Source of the DNA: Chloromonas sp. AAM2
Lineage: Eukaryota; Chlorophyta; Chlorophyceae; Chlamydomonadales; Chlamydomonadaceae
Reading direction: 5' to 3'
Assembly (NCBI GenBank): GCA_004335635.1
Contig: QAXH01003518.1
Coordinates: 1 to 17,312, forward strand
DNA length: 17,312 nucleotides
The position numbers and the translations under genes were made by a program. The notes under the pieces were generated by a model. The model saw only the letters and a program-made list of their open reading frames with translations, searched no databases and was not told the DNA's origin. The first letter of the stretch is position 1; every line of letters begins with the position of its first letter. Positions 10,005-17,312 of this stretch are shown piece after piece.

Positions 10005-11385
10005 CGCCTGTTGTGGCTACTTTCGAGATGATTAGCTAAGGTACTTGCAAGAGCTGACAACTCCTCTGATGTTGCAAGCACGGACTGCTAAGTAGGTTGC
10101 CAGGTTTGAAGACGTTAAGAGTCTGCGCAATCAAAATCCACAGTTATCTGGCACAGACAAGGCAACCCAGCTGCTTTAGCTTTTTACACAGGTTGATGAT
10201 CCTAACTGCTCAAACCAAAAAACAAACCCTAACCCTAACTTACCCTAACTCCACAGCCTGCCCTCGTGCTAACCCTTTGTGCTATCCAAGGTGCAGGTCA
10301 AGCCAATGGAGCATGACACTTTCTAGGGATTCCCTGAGATGTTGATACTGTGTGGCGACCTGGTGAGGTCGACTGTTAACAACACAAGCATTTGTTTTTT
10401 TGCCAAAGCCCATTTTTACCACATAGCTTATGAGCAGTACCCTTACCTGCTGTACCAGGCCTTGCCAAAATGGAGAGACAGTCGCATCTGGCCTGCCAAG
10501 ACATGATACTGCCATTTTCCATTGTTTGCATGTACTACAGTCACAGCTGTTTGCTGGCCATCCTGGTAAAGCAGTCGTACACCCAGGCCGCTTGAAGCAA
10601 AGTGCTACAAGACGATTCAAGCAGTTCGTTACAAGAAAACGGGCACCATGATTAACGCAGTCGACATGCACCTTATTGCTGCGGTCACCTGGCAGGAAAG
10701 AATACCATACAGGCATCTCCCAGGCCCCAGTTCTTGCATGGCATGTAGCTGTTGCCACAAAGAACTGCAGTGCTGGCATGTTGCTCCAAGACAGGTGAAC
10801 TTTGAAAGGTTTGATCGTGCCACCACCATCAACACTTCTACACAGCCCATGCGTCACACATGAGTGACAGGCTCCACACATGCATGCCACACCCTAGCGT
10901 AAGCATGGTCTCACCAGGGCCAAACGCAGCTGTAGGACTCAGCTGCAGAGAGGCCCCTTTCTGTGAAATACCCCTTTCTCCTGGCTTTGTGCATAACAAT
11001 GCGTGTTAGGACCCTTTATGGTGTCTGTTGTAGCAGCAGTCTTAATCATCAAGCCTGTAACCGATCAGGCATGCACACGGTTTGTGTTCAGATTCTATAA
11101 CGTTGTTTTCCTAGAACGTTGCCAGAGGTTGCCAGCTGCATGCCTTGGGCTGGTGCATGGCCACTGCACGCTGCTAATGGCCCAGCAGGAACAGGATGGT
11201 TTCTGGCAGTTCAGAGAGCATGAAGTCGTGTGCAGATACTAGACCACATGCGTGCATTGCTCTAGGTAATGGGCTGCGCGCTTCCATGTAGCCTTGCCAC
11301 ACACATCACTGGCTATCATGCACCGTCCTGTCATGCACCATCTGTCCTAGGCGCTGCGTTGCACTTGCGGCACCAGTCATAGCTG
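10005..11385. other. Spacer between EMC2 and the ASC-1/AlkB gene
   Basis: 1381 nt hold the 3' UTR of EMC2 and the promoter and 5' leader of the ASC-1/AlkB gene, both minus strand. A TGTAA on the minus strand at 10629-10633 is the nearest candidate EMC2 poly(A) signal I found, implying a long 3' UTR of about 750 nt. A telomere-like tract sits at 10224-10250. A 202-codon minus-strand open frame (10282-10890) shows no similarity I recognise and is not called. Confidence 0.5.
10224..10250. promoter_or_regulatory. Telomere-like tract / telo-box upstream of the ASC-1 gene
   Basis: AAACCCTAACCCTAA followed by CTTACCCTAACT lies about 220 nt upstream of the ATG at 10004. AAACCCTAA is the plant telo-box, a common element in promoters of growth and translation genes. 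It could equally be a short interstitial telomere scar. Function in algae is inferred only. Confidence 0.45.
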
Positions 11386-11397
11386 TCATGCACCATC
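11313..11397. repeat. 15-nt repeats covering the EMC2 stop codon
   Basis: CTGTCATGCACCATC occurs at 11383-11397 and 11328-11342, with a variant (CTATCATGCACCGTC) directly abutting at 11313-11327. The copy at 11383-11397 contains the last codons and TGA stop of EMC2 read on the minus strand. The others lie in its 3' UTR. Confidence 0.8.
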
Positions 11398-14005
11398 CGA
11401 GAGCACCCGCTGCACAGTGGCTAGCTTTGCCGGCGCCTGCGTACGATACTGTTGCTGGAGCGCGTCCGCCACTAGCCCGGGCAGCTCGAACAGGGCACGT
11501 GTCAGGCTGTCTTGGAGGGCAACCTGCACACGGACAAGCACAGGTTGGGCTGGCCGGCATACTGAGTTGTGGTTCGGCTAGTCGGGTACAGCTAGCAGGA
11601 GCACGTCATATGAAGCAGTACGCTGCAAAGTTTTGCTCAGATGGAGCTCAGCACTGCTTGACACGAGATGTAGGCAACTGGTACTGATGGGGTGTAAGGT
11701 GCTGCTTCTTTACCTGTGACCCCAGCACTGACCTTTTCCGTGTTGTTAGCGCAGCACGCCGTGATGCCCCAGAGTGCACGTGTGTTGCTTCCGCCCGACT
11801 GCTCCAGCGCCTTGGAGTAATAGGAGCGCGCCACTCGCAGGTTTGTGGGGCCGCCCAGCGTGTACAGGATGTCAGCGTACCTGGATGGCAAGGGACAGGC
11901 GATGCAGTGCACACATTGTACATATGAGGCCAACAAATCACGCAGCAGACCGGAAATTCAGAAAGCAGTTCTACTGCAGTGATTTGCATGGACCGCACAG
12001 TTGGACAAATCCCACCCTAGCCCAGCAGCCTCAACACGACCAATACGTTTCTACTTCAGCCACAGGTGCTGCCCCAGTGCTTGTCATCACCTGATGAGGT
12101 AGGGTGTGTGCTGAGGTGCGAGTGTGAGCAGCTCCTCGTAGCAGAACAGCGCCTGGCGGTACATCAGCAACTGCAGGCAAGGCAGGACCTGTGGCCTGAG
12201 CAGCTACACACAGCACTACGGTCGTGTGCAATCAACGAGAAGCCCGCATACACAGATGCACAACCCAGCAAACAGGATGTTGATGGCATCAGTCAGCATG
12301 TTTACTAGGAAGGACACGCAGTGCAATAGCATAACTGAGCCCCCTCAACTGCCTCTACATCACAGGTCGTCTCACTCATGGTATGCCTTACAGACAAGCC
12401 AAGCAGGACTATCTCGTGTTGCATGGCTCCCAGCATGCCCGCATGCGCACTCCATGCCCGCATGCACACCTCCAGGTACACTTCCCCCAGCTCCTCCCAC
12501 GCCTCCCTGTCGTTGGCCCACACGTCCAGGTACGCTTTGAGGTTATCAGCAGCAGCAGACAGGTTGCCACGCGACTTCTCAAGCGCGACCTGTGGAGGGT
12601 CAGAGATAGCTAGTCGAACGCATGTGCCATCTGGGATAGCAAGGGAGCCAACAATGGTTGTGTGGAGGGAGGATTGAATGGCTGTGCTTGGCAAACGTAG
12701 TACTGTTGTACACTGGTGTCTTACGGCAATGCTGGGCCAATACTCTGGGCGATTCCAGTTGCTGATGCCCCATTAAAGCCGCTCTAGCAAATTGCTCTTG
12801 TTCACAAAGCCCGACGAATTTTGTGCTGTCCCATTGTATGCGGTACAGTGTGCTTCACGAGTGAGGCTCCTTGCATTGAAACCGCATTAGCAACATCCAC
12901 ACAATGCCTGATCAGCATTCACACATTCTTATGCTGCTCCATCTATGTGGACATTTGCTTGATGATTGTGGCTCGAGCGCCTTGCATGCACAATGATCTG
13001 CAGCCGTCAGACTTCAGTTTGGTGCTGCACAACTGATGCTGACCACGTACCATGCGCTTTGCAGCTATTTCACACGCTGGCTGTGTGGCGAGCATGTCAT
13101 TATAGATCTGTGCTGCCTGATCCAACTGCCCCTGCGCCTCCCAGTACATGCCCTGAACGGAGTGGCAGTGAGATGCACGTGTGTATGAAGATTAGCGCAT
13201 TTCATCAGCCACAAGAAATGAAGCTCCTACATTTGCACATTCGTTCAGCATCAGTGCTGAGCAAAGACGTCACAGGGTGCTGCATAAGGCGACATACACT
13301 TCGAACCCGAACCCAGCTCTGATGACACCTGGGGCTCTACGTCATTGTGATTTGCACAAACGTTTTGCGACATGTGTTGAACCCTATCAATCCTGTTCTG
13401 GGCATCACCTAGGTAACTGAAGTGATGACGATACTGTTCTCCTCTCACCTTGAGCCTGTTGGCACGCATGCTATCTGGAAATCGCTTTGCCACCGCTCTA
13501 ATGAGCCCAGCTGCGTACTGGATTTGCCCAACGGACAGTGCTGCCACAGCAACCTGCTCATGAAGCAACCACACTGCAGCAGGAGGGGAAACCGCGTTGG
13601 ATGTGTGCCATGTTGACTGTCACAGAGATGATGCTCTCACCGCATGTGTTGAGAACAGTGCGGGTTGGAACACACACACATACTCAGGTCCATGCATCCT
13701 GTCAGGCTGATGGAGCTGCACTCGTGTAGCTTTACCTACATTCTTCTTCGTTCAGCTGTGAGCGTCCATTCTGTAGCACCGCTGCTCCATACAAAGCAAC
13801 TGCCTCTGGGTCCTTGATCTTGAGCTCACGAACCTGATGTACAGGAATAGCAAAGACAGATGAGCAATCGTAGAGATGCGATCGCATTTGTGTCTTTATG
13901 ACTGGTGTTTGCACTCACAAGTCGCAAGAATTTGATTGCCGGGTCTACTTGTGGGGTTGTCTGCTTCCTCAGGATTTCCGTCAGCTCGTCTAATTCGGCT
14001 GCCAT
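11386..14005 (-). CDS. EMC2: ER membrane protein complex subunit 2 (EMC2), 297 aa
   Basis: Eight exons on the minus strand: 14005-13919, 13833-13740, 13573-13449, 13152-13051, 12589-12470, 12170-12091, 11880-11733, 11523-11386. The 894 nt stay in phase across all GT-AG introns (85-461 nt) and give 297 codons, the length I recall for human EMC2. EMC2 is the cytosolic TPR subunit of the ER membrane complex, which inserts tail-anchored and multi-pass membrane proteins. Recognisable TPR blocks include LHEQVAVAALSVGQIQYA, MYWEAQGQLDQAAQIYND, AYLDVWANDREAWEELGEVY, MYRQALFCYEELL and RYADILYTLGGPTNLRVARS, matching the human order (DQEAWHELAELY, FCLEELM, YAEVKYTQGG). No signal peptide or membrane segment, as expected. 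It diverges from MED8, 243 bp apart. The second exon's donor is taken as T|GTAGGT because this alone restores the conserved ELW...EQV frame. Confidence 0.93.
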
Positions 14006-14248
14006 TGTGAATAGTACAGCAACTTGAGGTAATGCAAGCTACAGATCGCCGCAGGTGGCGAATGTTCAGGTGACGACACTGCGGTTACTGTTACGAAGCA
14101 TGCGGATAGGGTTAATGCAGGGTTCTGGCGAGCAGGCCGATCACAGCGCAAAGCCTCTATGCGCAGCCAGCTGCGTCGGTTCTCAACATGCGACGTCACA
14201 GCAGTTCATGATTTCAATCGCGTGTAACATGGAGTGCTGAGCAGCAGC
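14006..14248. promoter_or_regulatory. Bidirectional promoter region between EMC2 and MED8
   Basis: Only 243 bp separate the two start codons, so both promoters and 5' leaders must share this stretch. It contains GACGTCAC (14192-14199), a CRE/ACGT-type bZIP core, and TAGGGTTA (14107-14114), a telo-box-like octamer. Both are short enough to occur by chance. No TATA box is evident near either start. Confidence 0.6.
14229..14240 (+). other. Three-codon upstream ORF before MED8
   Basis: ATG-GAG-TGC-TGA occurs 20 nt ahead of the chosen MED8 ATG, in another frame, and terminates 8 nt before it. If transcription starts upstream of 14229 it could reduce or tune MED8 translation. The transcript start is unknown. 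Confidence 0.4.
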
Positions 14249-16531
14249 ATGGCGGCCACTGGTGGTGCTGGGGCACAGATGGTCTTGGGATCAGGCCCTG
14301 GCCAGTTCAACCTTGAAGCGGTGGGCATAGGCAAAATCAAGCGTATGTGCTGTGCCTCAAATGGCGTATGTATGTACAGCCCCCGGCACCTACTGCATCA
14401 CGGCAGCTCTTGGCAGTCACACAACATGCCAGACATCAGTGGTAATCAGCATGGATCCTGACTGTAACCTTACATGCTTACATGCATACGAACTACGTGT
14501 CGGCTTCAGCCTTTGATTAGGTCTCATGCACAGCGATTGCTGCGGTGCAGTTTTGCAGCCATGCCACCTTACACCTGCTTCTGGGCACGTTCACACGCCC
14601 CCCCTCCGCATGCACATAGCTCGACACCATTCCCCACCTGTCCACCTTCATCGCAGGTGCGTCTGCGTGCGCGCGAAGTGCGTCAGTCGCTGGCCGAGGT
14701 GCTCCATGCCCTGCGTGTGTCGCCCGACAGGCTACAGTGGGAGGCGGTGCTCAAGCAGTATGCAAACATCAACCTACAGGTAGGTTACACCGCAAGCACA
14801 CACATACAACACCACTGGTCCAACAACAGCAACATTCTGAATCATGGATAGCGGCAGGTTAATAGATGGCACGGCACCATTGGTGGTGGCATGGAGCTTT
14901 GCTATGAAATGGTGGCTGGTTGTTATAAGGCTCGTGCAAGGCATGCCATACATCTGCCATGATGGTACAGCACTATGGAATGTCGCCACTTCTTGCTGCA
15001 TTCTCGCCCAGCCATACAGATTGCTTGGCTGCTGCAACTGATTTCCCCACTTTGGGATGTCACCATTTCTCGCTGCCCTTTGGCCAGCCACACAGACTGT
15101 TTGGCTATGGCAACGGCTTGTCACGTCCGTCCGGTGTGTGTCTCCTGCCTGGCTGACAGGTGATGACGATGCGTGAGACCCTGAGGGGGGTGCTGCGTCA
15201 GGCGGTGGTGCACCCGTGCATGGTGGACCAGCCCGCACTCAGCCAGGGTGAGACAAGCCAGGACAGTGGGCTCTGGACAGCTTCACAAGTATGCGGCAAG
15301 CTGCACACGACGTCTTTTTTGCAATGTCCACGTCCAACCATCACATCAGTGGCTACAAGCGGGTATTTTCCTTTTGCATACAACAATCGCAGCATGACAA
15401 TCGCTGCACCAACGCCCAGGGCGCAGAACTGCAGGACAGGCCCTCACCACATGTCGCCCCTGGCTGTGTGCCTGGTGGCTGCCTGCAGTGCTGCCCATTC
15501 AGCTGTCTTCCGCTGTGCTGCCAGACCAGGCGGAAGCTGAGAAGCAGCTGCTGGCGGTCGAGGAGCAGCAGTTCATTAATGCAGGTAGGCTTGTGTAACG
15601 TGTCTCCCAAGCCATGGTTCTAGTAAAGACACTGACTACAGCCGTCTGCAGGAGCTCTCGACCACGCGTCCTTGTGTTTGGCAAGGAGACCAGGTGTCTA
15701 CCTGTGCTGTGACTGTGGCTGACTGTAGATGGCGGTTTTAGCGCTTGGCCGTGCCATGTGGTTGACTCAGGTGTTCCGCGTGAGAACTGGTACGATGACA
15801 CGGAGAACCACCTGGAGGCGTTCAACTCCATGATCGGCGCGCTGACCGGGGCGGGTGGCTGCCTGGACCCGCAGGTGCGGCATAGGCCTGGGTACCTGGG
15901 TGCACCTGACAGGTGTGCAAGGGCAAGTGTCAAGAGTAGGGTTGAGGTTAGGGTTGGAGTAGGGTTTAAGGTTGAGGTTAGGGTAAGGGTTTTCTGGGCC
16001 AGGGCAGAGTGCCAGCACAGTGCGTGAGATGTGTTGCCTGCCGGAGTTGTGTAGCGAGTACGAAGCTCGAGTATCAGCATGAGTTCAATGTGCTGCAGAA
16101 CGGCCGAGCAACGTGGAGCCTGGTCTAGGTGGTGCCTTAGGTTGCTTTACAGAGTGTGTGGCCAAGGAAGCAGGCCTGGTAGTTCAGTGGTATCTGCACA
16201 CATAAAGCTAGGAATACAGTCGCAAGTATCAATCTGCTTGATGCTTCAATTGTAGCGTTTGGTTGAAGCTCACCTGCGGACGCATGAGGCACTTGCCACA
16301 CGGGTGAGTCGGCTTGTTTACCACGTGCAGGGCGAGGCGCGCAGGGGCATGTCCACCCGCAGTGCGGCCATCAACCGCAGTCTGGCGGCCGTGCGCCAGG
16401 GCGTGCTGCCGGGCCCCTCCGTCACCGGCTCCAAGCGGGGGAGGGCCGCACAGGACGGTGCGGCCACGGGCCTAGACCCCGCACTCAAACAGCTGCTCAC
16501 GGGGGAAGCGGGCGGGAAAGCGGCGAGGTAG
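14249..16531 (+). CDS. MED8: Mediator complex subunit 8 (MED8), 252 aa
   Basis: Six plus-strand exons: 14249-14320, 14657-14779, 15160-15247, 15489-15584, 15771-15874, 16256-16531 (759 nt, in phase, GT-AG). MED8 is a nuclear head-module subunit of Mediator, linking activators to RNA polymerase II. Support comes from the order of blocks shared with plant MED8 as I remember it: FNLEAVRLRAREVRQSL (plant LNLESVKTRAI...), LQWEAVLKQYANINLQV (plant WQDILGQYSMVNLEL), then VLPIQLSSAVLPDQ followed by a charged EKQLL segment (plant ILPVMLSSKLLPE...REQLL). The C-terminus is Gly/Ala-rich with DPALKQLLTGEAGG. The donor at 14320 is preferred over GTATGT at 14343 because it alone keeps phase with exon 2. A 27-nt GT...AG segment (16304-16330) is kept as coding: it is open, in frame and too short for an intron. 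A coiled or helical protein without enzyme motifs fits MED8. Confidence 0.8.
15936..15992 (+). repeat. Degenerate telomere-like G-rich repeat in MED8 intron
   Basis: About nine GGGTT/GAGGTTA/GGGTAA-type units lie in the MED8 intron 15875-16255, G-rich on the sense strand. They resemble degenerated TTAGGG/TTTAGGG telomere repeats and could form a G-quadruplex in the pre-mRNA. Confidence 0.75.
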
Positions 16532-16992
16532 AGAGTGGCGCATGTGTGACACTGGCTGCATGACACCGGCAGTGCTGGTGTGGCCTGGGTTGTGGACCAT
16601 GCAGGGCATGGCGGCTGTTGCATCGACCAGCCACAACAAAACATTTGTCCCTGTCCGTGATGATTTTACTGGGCCATCCATGAAGTGATATCACTTTGTC
16701 GACCAGCAGCTGAGCTGTGCCAGTGGCATCAACATCAAGAGTGTCATTTTTGTATGTTTATCCACAAACACCAAGATAGCATTGAAGCCCTTTGCCGTTG
16801 TAGATGAGGACGTGGTGAGATCCACAGTGACCGTGTCCCAACGCCTATCAGGTATTTCCACGTGCTCAAGCGTCCCAGCCTTGGTCTGATTCGTAACTTT
16901 ATTGCGTTGGCATGGGAAAAAAAATGTGTGCCAGTTCTGTCAAAGTTGTTGTTGTTGTTCTTTACCTGGCCTTCAGTCCGGAGAGGCGCATT

Positions 16993-17031
16993 AAAACTGG
17001 GAATCACAAAGGAAAAAAAACTGGGAAATCA
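16993..17031. repeat. Short direct repeat within the integrase relic
   Basis: AAAACTGGGAATCA (16993-17006) recurs as AAAACTGGGAAATCA (17017-17031), at the edge of the stretch that interrupts the integrase similarity. It may be a target-site duplication or slippage product. Confidence 0.6.
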
Positions 17032-17110
17032 GTTATATGCTTCCGCACACCTGGCCACCAAAACATGCAAGCAACAGCTGCACTAGTTTTGGTGATAACA
17101 ACGTGTCCAG

Positions 17111-17115
17111 TGTAA
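17111..17115 (+). terminator. Possible distant MED8 poly(A) signal
   Basis: This TGTAA is the first I found on the plus strand after the MED8 stop, 580 nt downstream and inside the integrase relic. If used, the relic forms part of the MED8 3' UTR in antisense. Weak support. Confidence 0.25.
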
Positions 17116-17163
17116 ACAAGCTCGTGGTGAGCGCGTACAATGTCCGTCAGGTACCATGCTCAG

Positions 17164-17219
17164 GTACCACACCCCTACGGCCAAGTTTCAAAGTTGGGCC
17201 GAATGTACCACACCCCTAC
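17164..17219. repeat. 15-nt direct repeat pair
   Basis: GTACCACACCCCTAC occurs perfectly at 17164-17178 and 17205-17219, next to the integrase relic. It may belong to the same decayed element. Confidence 0.8.
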
Positions 17220-17312
17220 AGGCAACAGCTGAGCAAGGGGCAGAGGCCCCCCCCCAGGGGGCAAGGCTGAGGGCCAAGGAGCCAGGCCATTCATCAACAT
17301 ACCGAGGCAACT

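Larger units (their letters stand above)
16640..17145 (-). mobile_element. Degenerate Ty3/gypsy integrase fragment
   Basis: Read on the minus strand from 17145: HH of the zinc-binding HHCC region with TGHVVITKT, then FWWPGVRKHI; CQRNKVTNQTKAGTLE; EIPDRRWDTVTVDLTT with the first catalytic Asp; a block ending FVDKHTKM; then, after a frameshift near 16720, LHGWPSKIITDRDKCF with the second catalytic Asp. The order and wording are those of Ty3/gypsy (chromovirus-like) integrases. The third catalytic residue, reverse transcriptase, protease and LTRs are not seen. About 110 nt of unrelated sequence separates the FWWP block from the CQRNK block. It is a dead relic starting about 110 nt after the MED8 stop. 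Confidence 0.85.

Noticed and set aside
10282..10890. 202-codon minus-strand open frame in the EMC2/ASC-1 spacer
   Set aside because: It is long for chance, but I recognise no similarity, it has no supporting exon neighbours, and it lies in probable 3' UTR or promoter DNA.
14321..14342. Alternative MED8 exon 1 extension to a GTATGT donor at 14343
   Set aside because: It leaves phase 1, which does not match exon 2. The donor after 14320 keeps phase and restores the conserved NLEAVRLRA block.
16304..16330. 27-nt GT...AG segment as a MED8 intron
   Set aside because: It is far below normal intron length, in frame and free of stops, so it is kept as coding.

Overview
The window is nuclear DNA from an intron-rich eukaryote, most likely a green alga (Chlorophyta, probably Chlorophyceae). 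The signs are short exons split by introns of roughly 85-490 nt, consensus GTGAGx donors and TGCAG acceptors, TGTAA polyadenylation signals, and closest remembered relatives that are plant-type proteins. A Haematococcus- or Dunaliella-like alga is only a guess. No bacterial-style operons, rRNA, tRNA or CRISPR were seen. Coding regions were recovered by joining conserved exon blocks by hand, checking splice dinucleotides and reading phase at every junction.

Layout, left to right. 1-2429 holds no recognisable gene, only small repeats, including a strong 47-nt inverted repeat. 2750-10004 (minus) is a 17-exon reading frame of 727 codons. Its 5' half is an ASC-1/TRIP4-like protein with a reduced C2HC5-type zinc finger. 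Its 3' half is a complete plant ALKBH1-like AlkB dioxygenase (HQD...H...RINMTFR). All 16 junctions are in phase, so it can be read as one ASC-1::AlkB fusion, although a two-gene reading split near 6300/5968 is not excluded. 11386-14005 (minus) is an 8-exon gene for EMC2, the TPR subunit of the ER membrane protein complex, of 297 aa. 14249-16531 (plus) is a 6-exon gene for Mediator subunit 8 (MED8), of 252 aa, divergent from EMC2 across a 243-bp shared promoter region. 16640-17145 (minus) is a decayed Ty3/gypsy integrase fragment just past MED8.

EMC2 and MED8 are unrelated housekeeping genes that probably share a promoter. The main point of interest is the ASC-1/AlkB locus. In animals ASC-1 is a subunit of the ASCC complex, whose helicase ASCC3 works with the AlkB enzyme ALKBH3 in alkylation repair. 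Here the two functions lie in one reading frame, or at least head-to-tail on one strand. The AlkB domain sits where animal ASC-1 carries its ASCH domain. The introns of this gene also hold tandem repeats, including one that copies a 5' splice site five times.
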